DNA from: JAPLUA01 sp964625855
GTDB lineage: Bacteria; Verrucomicrobiota; Verrucomicrobiia; Limisphaerales; UBA8199
Length of the DNA: 64,000 bases
Assembly (NCBI GenBank): GCA_964625855.1
Contig: CAZVFC010000009.1
Location: forward strand, 62,001-126,000
Direction: 5' to 3'
Below, piece by piece: positions 32,406 through 41,670 of this stretch (position 1 is its first letter; each line of letters begins with the position of its first letter). The position numbers were made by a program, and so were the translations under genes. A model generated the notes under the pieces. The model did no database searches. It saw only the letters and a program-made list of their open reading frames with translations, and was not told the origin of the DNA.

Positions 32406-33604
32406 GCGGGCCTCCGTTTCAGCGTGAAGCCCAACAAGTGAATGGCGAACTGGACGAGCAAACCCGCCCCCACCAGGAGGCAGGCGAAATACGGCGTCAA
32501 CCAGCTCGGGTTGCGCACGACCTGCAGGATCGTGCCGCGGTTATCCTGATCGTAGCTCGCCTGGTAATACGTTTCGCCGGCGTAACGCAGTGGGTTGTTC
32601 ATGTAGATGAGCACTTCGCGTTTCTCGCTGGTGTCCGGGCGTTCGAGCAGGACCCGGCTGGCGAAGTTCTTGGGAATGTCCGTTCCGGGGTAGATGTCAT
32701 GCTGGAAGTCCAGGAGCTTAAGGCTGAAAGGTTTGTAATACCGCCGCGGCCGGAGCACGAGCTGATAGGTCCGGCTCTGGTAGGTGAACGCCTGCAGCTG
32801 CTCGATGTACTCCGAGACCAGCCACGTGCCGAGTGAGCCTTCCGGCGTCACAACCTCGACGACCCCGCTGGGCACGTCGCGCTTGTCCATCGCCGTCACG
32901 CGAGGCAGCTCCTTGACCGTTGCCCGGGGACCGATGCCTTGAGTCGCGGCAGGCGTTTGCGTGGAGTCGGCGGGGCGGTTGTTCACCACCGAGTTGGCGA
33001 AGTAGTGCTTGATGTGAACCGTGAACGGCAACTCCGGCCGCTGAACAGGTTTCCGGGTCATGAGCAACCGCTGCGGAATGGCGACAACCTTGTCCGCCGC
33101 CGGATCGGTGACATCAATCACCGCCAGCTCGGCTTCGCGCTCGGTCTCGGAATAGTTCTTGGCCTCGCCTTCGCGCAGGTGGAGCGAGCTTTCCCGCGAG
33201 AGCAAATCGGTCCCAAGCTGGCCGAGCAGCAGCAGAATCAGACCGGCGTGCACCATCCAGATGCCCGCCTTGTTGGGCGTGAAGGCAAAACGCTTGAAGT
33301 GCGACGCGATCAGGTTGATCAGCAGCACCCCGCCAATGAGGTAGCCGCCGGGAAACACCGGTATCCTGGAACCGTGCAACACATCCGCCGCGGTGGACGG
33401 CGGCAAGTAGATGTGGAACATCTGAAGGGTCTTTTTGATGGCGGCCCACATTGGAGCCGCCGACACAAAGAACGAGCGAAAGAACGTGTCCTGCGCCAGC
33501 CACAGGCCGATGGGGTCTTGGGCCATGGTACCCAGAAAGACCAGGATCAGCGCCAGCACGAGGCAGACGACCGTGAGGCGGAGGGAGGTGAAGAGGCGAA
33601 TCAC
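32402..33604 (-). CDS. resB: ResB/Ccs1-type cytochrome c biogenesis protein
   Basis: This 400-aa protein starts with SLRLTVVCLVLALILVFLGT, has further hydrophobic segments at about 85-105 and 118-140, a large periplasmic part, and a last TM segment just before the C-terminus: the topology of ResB/Ccs1, the partner of CcsA. LGTMAQDP and NKAGIWMVHAGLILLLLG match the family's characteristic regions. It overlaps both neighbours by 4 nt, so lipoprotein-resB-ccsA is one translationally coupled operon. Confidence 0.85.
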   Translation of the reverse strand: MIRLFTSLRLTVVCLVLALILVFLGTMAQDPIGLWLAQDTFFRSFFVSAAPMWAAIKKTLQMFHIYLPPSTAADVLHGSRIPVFPGGYLIGGVLLINLIASHFKRFAFTPNKAGIWMVHAGLILLLLGQLGTDLLSRESSLHLREGEAKNYSETEREAELAVIDVTDPAADKVVAIPQRLLMTRKPVQRPELPFTVHIKHYFANSVVNNRPADSTQTPAATQGIGPRATVKELPRVTAMDKRDVPSGVVEVVTPEGSLGTWLVSEYIEQLQAFTYQSRTYQLVLRPRRYYKPFSLKLLDFQHDIYPGTDIPKNFASRVLLERPDTSEKREVLIYMNNPLRYAGETYYQASYDQDNRGTILQVVRNPSWLTPYFACLLVGAGLLVQFAIHLLGFTLKRRPA

Positions 33605-34839
33605 GGGTATTTCGTGGCCTGCACGAACCGGATGAAGGCATCCTTCTGTTGCTCGACGAGTCGTTCGTCGCCCATTAGCTTGTAGAACCAGGTCTGTTGC
33701 GCCCGGGGCACAACCCCGGCCAGCAGCCGCGTCTTTTGCCCGGTCTTGGGATCGGTGCCGGCGATCTCCGCCAGCACGGCCTTGCTGCCAGGCACATCCA
33801 GCGCCCGCACCTGTTTGGCAAGGTCCGTGTCGGCTATCGGAGCCAGACCGAGCTGGCCACGCCAGCGATTCAGATTGGCCAGCAGACCGCCACCATCGCC
33901 CGCGGACATGCTCACGTTGACCGCCGCCTGGGCGTCTCCCGCGCCGCTAACGAGGAACTTGGCGACCAGGAACTGTCCGCCCGGCACCTCCTTCCAGTCC
34001 GCCGGAGCCTGCCACGCGGGCCGGTCCTGACCCGACGAGCCGGATGCTGGGGCTTCCCGGGCGGTCATACTTGCGCCACCAATGGGCGGATGCGAGGGCG
34101 GCAACTCCGACCCGCCGCCGATCGGCGGATGCGACGGAGGCAACTCGGTGCCACCGATTGGCGGATGCGACGGAGGCAAGGTGGCTTGGCCCGCATTGGC
34201 AGGGAAAGTGACCGACCGCAGAAACTCGACGAAAGTCGGCTTCTGTTGAGCGACCAAGGCGTCGTCGCCGGTCATCTTGAAAAACCAGGCCGTGCCTTCC
34301 CGACGCGTGATTGCGGCCAGTATCCGGGTCTTCTCACCCGAGCCCACATTCTCTCCAGCCTGGTCGTAAAGCTGCGCTTGGTGGCCGTCCATCTGGACCG
34401 GCTCCGCCAGTTTGGCCAGCTCGTCCGGCGCAACACCTTTCAACCCAACCTGTCCGCGCCAGCGATTCACGTTGTCAAGGTCGCCGCCCGCCAAACCCGG
34501 CAACGGAATTACGCTCACGTCCGCCAGCTTGCCGTTGTCGCCCGCAACCCGAAACGAAGCGGCGCGCATTTCGCCCGGGGCAACTTCCTGCCAACCCGCG
34601 GGCACCTTGTATTTGAGGGCGGGAGAAGGCGCGCCACCAGAGGTGTCAGGGTGACCTGGCGGCATCGCGATAGGTGGTGCCTGGGCCTGTTCTTTGGCCA
34701 CCTGGTAAACCTGCACGTTGTTGCGGCCGCAGCCGGCGAGGGCCGCAGCCAACACCAGCAGCGCCCAGCCTGTGGGCGCCAGCTTCCTGACTCTGCAGGG
34801 CGGGTATTTCACGTTATTTGTGTACAGGCTCCCAGCCAT
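33601..34839 (-). CDS. Lipoprotein with a duplicated domain, in the ccs operon
   Basis: This 412-aa protein has a lipobox LAGC (Cys37) that predicts lipid anchoring. Two homologous domains of about 140 residues follow (about 70-215 and 275-412). Each contains a 'VPAGWQEV/APADWKEV' start, an NRWRGQ(V/L)GL core, and a 'T(A/T)WFFK(M)TGDD.LV..QK..F..FL' end. They are joined by a Pro-rich linker with three copies of LPPSHPPIGG. Function is unknown; its position as first gene of the cytochrome c maturation operon suggests an envelope role near heme or cytochrome assembly. Confidence 0.7.
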   Translation of the reverse strand: MAGSLYTNNVKYPPCRVRKLAPTGWALLVLAAALAGCGRNNVQVYQVAKEQAQAPPIAMPPGHPDTSGGAPSPALKYKVPAGWQEVAPGEMRAASFRVAGDNGKLADVSVIPLPGLAGGDLDNVNRWRGQVGLKGVAPDELAKLAEPVQMDGHQAQLYDQAGENVGSGEKTRILAAITRREGTAWFFKMTGDDALVAQQKPTFVEFLRSVTFPANAGQATLPPSHPPIGGTELPPSHPPIGGGSELPPSHPPIGGASMTAREAPASGSSGQDRPAWQAPADWKEVPGGQFLVAKFLVSGAGDAQAAVNVSMSAGDGGGLLANLNRWRGQLGLAPIADTDLAKQVRALDVPGSKAVLAEIAGTDPKTGQKTRLLAGVVPRAQQTWFYKLMGDERLVEQQKDAFIRFVQATKYP

Positions 34840-34955
34840 AAATGCAAGCGACTTTGCATGGATTGTCAGTCGTTCAGCAAAAGAGGTTCATGATCGCGCG
34901 GTTCCAGGCAGGCAAAGCTGCGAATCATCTGGCCTGACTGTCGGACGCCGGTCGG

Positions 34956-37832
34956 CTATTGTCTGGCGCGATAGAAGCGCGGGCTGGAGTTCGAGGCCGA
35001 TTCATCCACGACGTCGAGCGTGCCATTGGAGTTGATCAGGCTCATCAGTTCGAACCAGCCGGCCAGGTTGGTCGAACCATCAATTGCGCAGGCGACGCCG
35101 GTCTCGCCCGTCAGGATCAACCGCGCGCGGCCATCGGGCAGGAGGTTGATGGATTGGAACCTCGAGGGCAGCGGCAACGTCACGGTGAGCATCGCGTTCG
35201 CGCTGGTCACTGCGCCCGCTACGTTCGTGATGACGACCGAGTAGGCGCCGGAGTCGTTGGTCTGAGCGTTAACGAGCGTGAAAGTGCGCTCGCCCGCGCC
35301 GGCGATGCTGGTGCCCTTGAACCGCCACTGGTAATGAAGCGGCTCGGTTCCGTCCGCGGTCACCGACAACGTTGCGTCCTGTCCCCGTTTCAGGCTCTGG
35401 CTTTGCGGCTGGACACTGATGGAGGGGGGAATGTTGACGGCGAGAAACGCGTTCGCGCTGGTCACAGCGCCGGCGACGTTGGTGATCACTACGGAATAGG
35501 CACCTTCGTGAACTGGCTGGGCGCTAAACCGGGTGTAGCTGCTCGCGGTTGCGCCAGCGATATTGGTGTTGTCGAAGCACCATTGGTAGCTTAGCGGCGC
35601 GGCGCCCGTTGCCCCCACAGTGAAGGTTGCGTTGAGGCCCAGGTTCACCGTGCGGCTCTGCGGCTGGTTTGTGAGCATTGGCGGTGGAACGAAAACGTAC
35701 TTGGTGGCATCGCTGTACATCCGGTGGCCCACCATCAGCGTGCCGCCCGCATAGGTGAAGGTCAGCGTCGGCATCGCGACACCCGCATTCAACCGCATCC
35801 GGCCCAGGTATTCCCAGGTGTTCCCTCCCGCTTCCTGAAACACGGTGGTGGTGCCTGGCAGCCCCGCGCACCCGGATTGCCCGACGGCGACGATGATGTC
35901 ATCGGAGATGCTCGCCGCGCTGCCCTGGGTGACGTAAACGTCGTAGGTTCCGCCGGCCACCGGGAGTGTCGGTTTCACAGTGAAGGAGGGCGTGCCGGAA
36001 GTGGCGTAGCGCGAGCCCGTGCCCACCAGGCCTGAGGCGGAGCTCTTGAGCGTCGAGTCTCCGAAGGAGGTGGTGTCGGAATACGGGGGATTCGAGTTCG
36101 GCGACCCGTCGCCCAGGCGCGCCTCCACGATGATGTCGTTGACGACTCCCGCCAGATTGCTTTTGAAAGTAAGGTCGGCGGAGTTGGTCTGCAGCCCCGC
36201 CGCGTTGCGGGAACGAACGCGGTAATGGTACGTGGTGTTCGGCGCAAGGTTGACCAGGCTGACGGCGTGCTGGAGCACCAGCGCGGCATTGCTGACCGTG
36301 GAGCCATACGCAGCGGTGAGCCCGTAATCTACTGCGCTGTTGGCATTCTCGTCGGTGGCCCAGCGGATGATGACCGACCTGTCGGTGAGGTTGCTGGTGC
36401 CCACGCCGGTCAAAACCGGTGGCGTGGTATCGGGCGGCAGGGCCAGATGGATGGCCGTGTTCGCCCCGGCAGTAATGGTGACATTTGTCGTGGCGACCCC
36501 CAGATCGGTGGCGGTGGCGGTGAGCGTGTAGGTGCCGGGAGGTGCCTCAAAGAAGGCGTATTTCCCGTGCGGCTCGGTCTTCTGGTTGCGCGCCGGGGTG
36601 GTGTTGAGAGAGAGGCTGGCGTTATAGACCGCGCTACCGCCGACCTGCCGCGTCACGGTGCCGCGGATGATGCCCTTGGTCGGCGTGGCTTTCCATGGAA
36701 TCGCGGGCACGTCCACCCAGGTGGGCTGATGATTATCTCGGATGTAAGCGAGTGTGCCCGGAATGTCCACGGTGCCGCTGTTGGGGGAGCGGTAGCTGTA
36801 GAGCACCGAGCCCAGAAGCCCCTTGTCGCGGATGTGATCCAGTTGCCAGACAGTATTGGCGGGCGTGTTTAGGTACGCGCCTTGGCCGTGATAGACCCGG
36901 CGCACGCCCTGGTGGCTGAAAGCATCGTCCACCCGCGGCAAGAAAACGCCCGTGTTGTTCGCGGTGTAACCCATCGGCATGCAAATATCAATGATGCCCT
37001 CGGCGTTCCAATCGGCCCAGTCCTGGTAACGACTATTGTAGGCGTCGCTGCGGCTGCCGAAGACGGCGCACGAAATGGCCAGATTCGGGCGAATCGCGAG
37101 CAGATCGGAGTTGACCCAACGCAGGAAATCCGTTACCTGCCGGCGCCGCCAATCCGAGAACTGGGCGCTAGAGGGCGAGGGTTGGCCCGTCAGACCAAAC
37201 TCCGCGTTATAGCGCGCAATGGCCGTGGGGTTGTAGCCGGAGTCGGCGGTGGGATAACGGATGTAATCCCAGTGGAACCCGTCCACGTCGTAACGGTGGA
37301 CGACGTTGGTGGCCATGACGTAATTCCACAGGGTGGCATCTGGGTGGCCTGGGTCGAGGTAGTAACCTTCGCCGTTCCAATTCGTGCCGGCTGAGTTCCT
37401 CATCAGGTATTCGGGATGCAGATTGAAGACGTGACCCGCCTGCGACGGCGGCGTCAGGCTGCTCCAGATCACGTGGGTCGTAACCCAGCAATGCACCTGG
37501 ATACGCGGCAAACCGGAGTGGGCCTTGTTAATGATATCTTGCAGCGCGTCGAAGCCGGAGGAAATGGCGGTGGTCTTGGGATCGTTGCCGGCGATGCCCG
37601 GAGTGTAGAACGCGTCGCCCCGCCGCCGCATTTGCACCACAACGGCATTGAAATTGTACGCCCGGCAATCGGCGATAAGTTGGGTAACCTGGCTCGCGTT
37701 CAGAAAGCCCGTGCCCCAGGCGTCCACCCATACGCCGCGGAACTCGTTGCTCTGCGCGAGAGTGTTCGGGGTGCCAGCCATGAGCAGGAGCAGGAGAAGC
37801 GGACTAACACCAGCGGCACGACTCAGATGCAT
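34956..37832 (-). CDS. GHL10-type glycosidase with FN3-like and two Ig-like domains
   Basis: This secreted 958-aa protein has a signal peptide at about 1-26. The catalytic GHL10 (glycosyl-hydrolase-like) barrel spans about 30-390 with FRGVWVDAWGTGF at its start and VDGFHWDYIRYPT as the characteristic acidic segment. A carboxypeptidase-regulatory-like fold (about 405-480), an FN3-like domain (about 485-570), a golvesin-like sandwich (about 575-715, tentative) and two Ig-like domains (about 725-890; both with YSVVITNVAGAVTSAN) follow. Family relatives act on bacterial or plant glycans. It is divergent from the glycan-assembly cluster. Confidence 0.8.
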   Translation of the reverse strand: MHLSRAAGVSPLLLLLLMAGTPNTLAQSNEFRGVWVDAWGTGFLNASQVTQLIADCRAYNFNAVVVQMRRRGDAFYTPGIAGNDPKTTAISSGFDALQDIINKAHSGLPRIQVHCWVTTHVIWSSLTPPSQAGHVFNLHPEYLMRNSAGTNWNGEGYYLDPGHPDATLWNYVMATNVVHRYDVDGFHWDYIRYPTADSGYNPTAIARYNAEFGLTGQPSPSSAQFSDWRRRQVTDFLRWVNSDLLAIRPNLAISCAVFGSRSDAYNSRYQDWADWNAEGIIDICMPMGYTANNTGVFLPRVDDAFSHQGVRRVYHGQGAYLNTPANTVWQLDHIRDKGLLGSVLYSYRSPNSGTVDIPGTLAYIRDNHQPTWVDVPAIPWKATPTKGIIRGTVTRQVGGSAVYNASLSLNTTPARNQKTEPHGKYAFFEAPPGTYTLTATATDLGVATTNVTITAGANTAIHLALPPDTTPPVLTGVGTSNLTDRSVIIRWATDENANSAVDYGLTAAYGSTVSNAALVLQHAVSLVNLAPNTTYHYRVRSRNAAGLQTNSADLTFKSNLAGVVNDIIVEARLGDGSPNSNPPYSDTTSFGDSTLKSSASGLVGTGSRYATSGTPSFTVKPTLPVAGGTYDVYVTQGSAASISDDIIVAVGQSGCAGLPGTTTVFQEAGGNTWEYLGRMRLNAGVAMPTLTFTYAGGTLMVGHRMYSDATKYVFVPPPMLTNQPQSRTVNLGLNATFTVGATGAAPLSYQWCFDNTNIAGATASSYTRFSAQPVHEGAYSVVITNVAGAVTSANAFLAVNIPPSISVQPQSQSLKRGQDATLSVTADGTEPLHYQWRFKGTSIAGAGERTFTLVNAQTNDSGAYSVVITNVAGAVTSANAMLTVTLPLPSRFQSINLLPDGRARLILTGETGVACAIDGSTNLAGWFELMSLINSNGTLDVVDESASNSSPRFYRARQ

Positions 37833-37886
37833 TGCTTAAGGTTATTCTCCTTGATCCACGAAATCAAACAGTCCTTGGGTAAGGAT

Positions 37887-37951
37887 GCCTCGCCGAGGCG
37901 TCCGTTTCCGTGCCAAGACAGACGTTTCGGCGAAACCTTCCTGCCTGGCTT
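37887..37951. repeat. Palindromic repeat of the cgccgaggcgtccg family
   Basis: The 65-bp segment combines cctcgccgaggcgtccg and gacgtttcggcgaaaccttc with cctgcctgg at its end, in the short region between the divergent GHL10 and glycosyltransferase genes. It matches the copy at 44780-44843 in order and orientation. Confidence 0.65.
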
Positions 37952-38029
37952 GCGCGACGCCTTTTATTTGCCTCGGTTGCGGCCGCCCGATACCTTGCGG
38001 TCAATGTTTGTAGTTGCGTTGTCATCCGC

Positions 38030-39178
38030 ATGAAGGTCGCCTTTCTGACCTCCGATAATCGGGACGAGTTCAAGGACTACGCGGCGCCCAGGCCATATTT
38101 TGGAACCGCGCCGGCGGCCCTGCTCGAGGGGTTCGCCCTGCTGCCGGACACGGAAGTGCATGTCGTTTCCTGCACACGCCAGGAGCTGAGGTCGCCTGAG
38201 AAACTGGCTCCCGATATCTTCTTCCACTGCCTGCACGTGCCGAAGATCGGCTGGATGCGAACGCTGTTCCAGGGTTGCATCCGCGCCGTGCGGGGGAAGC
38301 TGAAGGAGATCCAGCCGGACATCGTGCACGGCCAGGGCACCGAAGGGCACAATTCCCTCGCCGCGGTCTTGTCCGGTTTCCCGAACGTGATGACGATTCA
38401 CGGGAACATGCGGCACGTGGCCAGGGTGGAGAGGCACAAGGCATTTTCCTATAACTGGGTGGCTGCGCGGCTGGAGGGCTTTACGGTGCCGCGCTCGGGC
38501 GGCGTGGTCTGCATCACGCGCCACACGCAGCAGGCGGTGGCCGGGCTGGCCCGGAAGACCTGGCTGGTTCCCAACGCCGTTCATTCCTCGTTCTTCGAGG
38601 TCAACGCGCGACCCGATCCGCAGGCGCCGCCGCGAATCCTGTGCGTCGGCCGGGTGTGCGCCCTCAAGAACCAGAACGCCCTCATTCGCTCGCTCGACGG
38701 GCTGGCCGGCCGATGCAGGTTCGAGCTGGTCTTTGTGGGCAAAGTCCAGGACCTGGAGCCTTACAAGGGGGAGTTCCTTCGCCTGATGGCCGAACGCCCG
38801 TGGTGCCGGCACGCGGGCTATGCCGACCGGGAACAGCTTCAGGCGTGGCTGCGCGGGGCGGCCCTGCTGGTGCTGAATTCGCTGGAGGAGAACTGTCCGA
38901 TGGTGATCCTGGAGGCGATGGCCGCCGGCGTGCCTGTCGTCGCCTCGCGGATCGGCGGGGTGCCGGATCTGGTTACCGACGAGCGGACTGGACTGCTATG
39001 CGACCCCAGCGATCCCGCCAGCCTGCCGGCGCAGGTCGAGAAGGCGCTAGCGAACCCCGGGGCGATGGCTGAGTTGGCCAGCCGAACCCGAAGGCTGGCG
39101 GAGGAACGTTTTCACCCGAGGACCGTTGCCCGTTCGCATCTCGACATCTATCGCGAAGTCCTGGGCCGCCGCGCTTAA
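38030..39178 (+). CDS. Glycosyltransferase, family 4-like
   Basis: This 382-aa GT-B enzyme starts at ATG 38030 (MKVAFLTSDN), the first start after the repeat-bearing spacer; the frame is open 120 bp further up but without family similarity. The N-terminal Rossmann half runs to about 190. The C-terminal half has ILCVGRVCALKNQNALI and the nucleotide-sugar-binding E-x7-E motif in EENCPMVILEAMAAGVPVVA. It is expected to add a sugar to an envelope polysaccharide precursor at the cytosolic face. Its TAA shares bases with the TAA of the convergent gene. Confidence 0.85.
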   Translation: MKVAFLTSDNRDEFKDYAAPRPYFGTAPAALLEGFALLPDTEVHVVSCTRQELRSPEKLAPDIFFHCLHVPKIGWMRTLFQGCIRAVRGKLKEIQPDIVHGQGTEGHNSLAAVLSGFPNVMTIHGNMRHVARVERHKAFSYNWVAARLEGFTVPRSGGVVCITRHTQQAVAGLARKTWLVPNAVHSSFFEVNARPDPQAPPRILCVGRVCALKNQNALIRSLDGLAGRCRFELVFVGKVQDLEPYKGEFLRLMAERPWCRHAGYADREQLQAWLRGAALLVLNSLEENCPMVILEAMAAGVPVVASRIGGVPDLVTDERTGLLCDPSDPASLPAQVEKALANPGAMAELASRTRRLAEERFHPRTVARSHLDIYREVLGRRA

Positions 39179-40179
39179 GTGCCAGCCAATGTATCGTAGA
39201 TGCTCTGGAGTCGCCGTCCCACTTCGAGCCAGGCAAGGGGCCGGGGCGGCGGTTTCAGCGCGGGTGCGGCGTCGTAGAACTGCCGCAGAAACGGCGCGGT
39301 TCGGGCCGCAGAGGCGGTGATCGGGCAATAGCAGGCGCTTTGGCCGAAGACGGTGGTGGCCCAGGGCAGGCGGCTCAGCAACAGGGGGCATTCACAGGCG
39401 GCGGCTTCGAGCGCCGACAGGCTGAGGCTTTCCATGGCGCTCAGCAGCACGAAGCCGCGGGCCTCGCGATAAACCTGCGCCAGTCTTGCCCGGTCCCGGA
39501 TCGGACCTTCGTAGCGCAAGACGCGCGGATGCGCCCGGGCGAGGGTGGCGAACCGCCGGGCGTAGGCATCCGACTCCGAGTAAGGTTCGCCGATAACCCA
39601 GAGCGGCGTCTGAGCCCGCAGGGCCGCCTGGGCGAGTTCGAACACCCGCTTGCGTTCGGTGATGGTCGCCGTGCAGACCAGCCATGGCCCGCGCGCGGCC
39701 GGTCGGCTGTTCAGGAAGGTATCCTCGACGCCGTTCGGTACGACGTGGACTTTGTCGGGCGGGGCATCATACAAGGTCTTCATCAGGCGGGCTTCCCATT
39801 CGGTCAACGCCACGCAGGCGTCGGCCAGTTGGTAGGAATCCCAATGAAACGACGAGACCGCCCGGGGCGGCAACGTGCGTCGCATCGCGCGCGTGAGGAA
39901 CCGCTGGAACCAGAGGCGGAGCCGCGAGCGGGAGCCTTGCTCGGTCAACAGTTCCGCCTGGAGTACCTTCATTCCACCTTCGTGAGCCGCCCGCACCAAC
40001 TGCGCGGGGATTCGGCCGAAGAAGTGTAATACCTCGCCGGTCTGCCCGCCATCCCACCAGCGCAGAAACTCGACCTCAAGCCCGGTCTGCCGGAGGGCAT
40101 CTCGAGTGCAAAGGATCTGAGTCGTGAGCCCGCCATGGGCTACGGAGAAAGGCACGAGGTAATACAGCAGCACTTTCAT
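39175..40179 (-). CDS. Glycosyltransferase (paralogue 1)
   Basis: This 334-aa GT-B-type protein starts at ATG 40179 (MKVLLYYLVPFSVAHGGLTT). It is clearly paralogous to its upstream neighbour: both share V-P-F-x-x-A-HGG near the N-terminus, a 'VVPxG(V/L)xDxFL' segment, and 'xLSALEAAACECPLLLS' or 'SLAAHEAAACGLPLLLP' at the sugar-nucleotide site. Donor and acceptor are unknown. It is the last gene of a four-gene minus-strand run, 7 bp after the previous stop. Confidence 0.8.
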   Translation of the reverse strand: MKVLLYYLVPFSVAHGGLTTQILCTRDALRQTGLEVEFLRWWDGGQTGEVLHFFGRIPAQLVRAAHEGGMKVLQAELLTEQGSRSRLRLWFQRFLTRAMRRTLPPRAVSSFHWDSYQLADACVALTEWEARLMKTLYDAPPDKVHVVPNGVEDTFLNSRPAARGPWLVCTATITERKRVFELAQAALRAQTPLWVIGEPYSESDAYARRFATLARAHPRVLRYEGPIRDRARLAQVYREARGFVLLSAMESLSLSALEAAACECPLLLSRLPWATTVFGQSACYCPITASAARTAPFLRQFYDAAPALKPPPRPLAWLEVGRRLQSIYDTLAGT

Positions 40180-40186
40180 AATTGCC

Positions 40187-41191
40187 TCAGGCGGGCGCGC
40201 CGAGCAATTGCGCGTAAGTGTCGCGCAGCGCGACCGCGACTTCCTTCCAGCCATACAGCCGTACCCTGGGCGGTGGAAGGGCGGGACATTGCTCATAGAA
40301 TCGCCGCAGCGCCGCGACCGCGGCCGGCCCGCCGCGGACAGGAATATAGCTGGCCTGGCTTCCAAACCGCTCGTGGGCCCACGCCTGATCCGGCAGCAGC
40401 AGCGGCAGGCCGCAAGCAGCGGCCTCGTGCGCCGCCAGGCTCCAGTTCTCGAAGCGGCTCATCAGCACGAAGCCGCGCGCTTGCTGGAGCTGCCGAATCA
40501 TGCCGGCCTGGTTCTCGACGTGGGAAAGGTGTTTGACAAACCGACTATCCACCAGTCTGCGGAACTGCTCCCAGTAAGGGCTGTCGGCGCCCTGGGGCTT
40601 GCCGACAAACAGCACGGGCACCCGGGCCTGGACGGCCAGTTGCGCCAACTCCAGGCAGTTCTTGGTCGGCGCGATCCGGCCGTGGCATATCAGGTGATCC
40701 TCGGTTCGATCGCCGGGACCGGCACCCAGGAACGCGTCGCTGAGCCCCAGGGGCACCACCGCCACAGAGTTCGGTCGCGCGCCATAGACTTTCTCCAGCA
40801 CCCGCCTCTCCGCTTCCAGGCCCACGATCACTCGATCACACATCCGAAACGCAGACCAGGGGAGCCGCGTTCGCAGCGGCTGCGGAGCCAGCATAAGCGT
40901 CCGGATGATGATCCGGCGCCACAGCAAGTCCCGGTTGGACCGGTTACACTGTTCAGTGAGCAGGATCGTGATAACGACTCTCCATCCCTTGTCGCGGGCG
41001 AGGCGAATGAGCGGTATGGGCATGGCGCCGACGTGATGAAGTATGTCGCCGCGCTGGGCTTCATTCCACCATTCCAGGTAGCCGGTTTCCACCCCGATCT
41101 GTGCCAGTGCCGCCTTGGTCTGTTCAATTTGAACCTGCGCGCCCCCGTGAGCCAGCATGAACGGCACATGGCAGTTGAAGAGGACTCTCAT
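40187..41191 (-). CDS. Glycosyltransferase (paralogue 2)
   Basis: This 334-aa protein starts at ATG 41191 (MRVLFNCHVPFMLAHGGAQV). It has the same length and layout as the next gene, so the two arose by tandem duplication. Motifs are HGRIAPTKNCLELAQLAVQA in the second Rossmann domain and AAHEAAACGLPLLLPDQAW near the donor site, where His-Glu replaces the usual E-x7-E start. A role in envelope polysaccharide synthesis is inferred from the neighbouring GT2 and acetyltransferase genes. Confidence 0.8.
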   Translation of the reverse strand: MRVLFNCHVPFMLAHGGAQVQIEQTKAALAQIGVETGYLEWWNEAQRGDILHHVGAMPIPLIRLARDKGWRVVITILLTEQCNRSNRDLLWRRIIIRTLMLAPQPLRTRLPWSAFRMCDRVIVGLEAERRVLEKVYGARPNSVAVVPLGLSDAFLGAGPGDRTEDHLICHGRIAPTKNCLELAQLAVQARVPVLFVGKPQGADSPYWEQFRRLVDSRFVKHLSHVENQAGMIRQLQQARGFVLMSRFENWSLAAHEAAACGLPLLLPDQAWAHERFGSQASYIPVRGGPAAVAALRRFYEQCPALPPPRVRLYGWKEVAVALRDTYAQLLGAPA

Positions 41192-41211
41192 ACTGGACTC
41201 ACGCAACCCTA

Positions 41212-41667
41212 TCAATCGAGTGCGTAGGCGCTGCGTTTGGGTAGCAGCCGGTTGCTGCCGACAACCGTTGCTCCCGGCGGCACATCCCGCGTGACCACGG
41301 CGTTAGCGCCAACCGTCGCACCTTGGCCAATTCGCACCCCGCCCAGGATCTTCGCACCGGCGCCGATGTAAACCCCGGTCTCAACCCGGGGGGCGGCGTT
41401 TGACAGGTCGCGCCCGCCCAAGGTCACCTGATGACCAATAACCACGTCATCCCCAATCTGCGTTCCCCGGTGAATGACGATCCCCATTGGATGCGGCAGA
41501 AACACCGTCTCGGGAAGGGCCAGCCCAATGTCGCAGCCCAGGAAATACATATACAACCGGCTCAGCACCGGCACGGGGTGCCGGGTCAAGAAGATCAGCG
41601 CGCGAGCCGCCCTGCTGTTGCTGATCCAGGGGTTTTTGGGATGAGAGCGCTTGGGACTGCGTTTCAC
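41212..41667 (-). CDS. Hexapeptide-repeat (serine O-acetyltransferase-like) acetyltransferase
   Basis: This 151-aa left-handed beta-helix acyltransferase has hexapeptide rungs in IHRGTQIGDDVVIGHQVTLG, YIGAGAKILGGVRIG and QGATVGANAVVTRDVPPGAT. The overall form is that of short CysE-like enzymes in polysaccharide clusters, which O-acetylate sugars rather than make cysteine; full CysE has a longer helical N-terminus that is missing here. It lies 3 bp after the GT2 gene, so it is co-expressed with it. Confidence 0.8.
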   Translation of the reverse strand: MKRSPKRSHPKNPWISNSRAARALIFLTRHPVPVLSRLYMYFLGCDIGLALPETVFLPHPMGIVIHRGTQIGDDVVIGHQVTLGGRDLSNAAPRVETGVYIGAGAKILGGVRIGQGATVGANAVVTRDVPPGATVVGSNRLLPKRSAYALD

Positions 41668-41670
41668 GGC

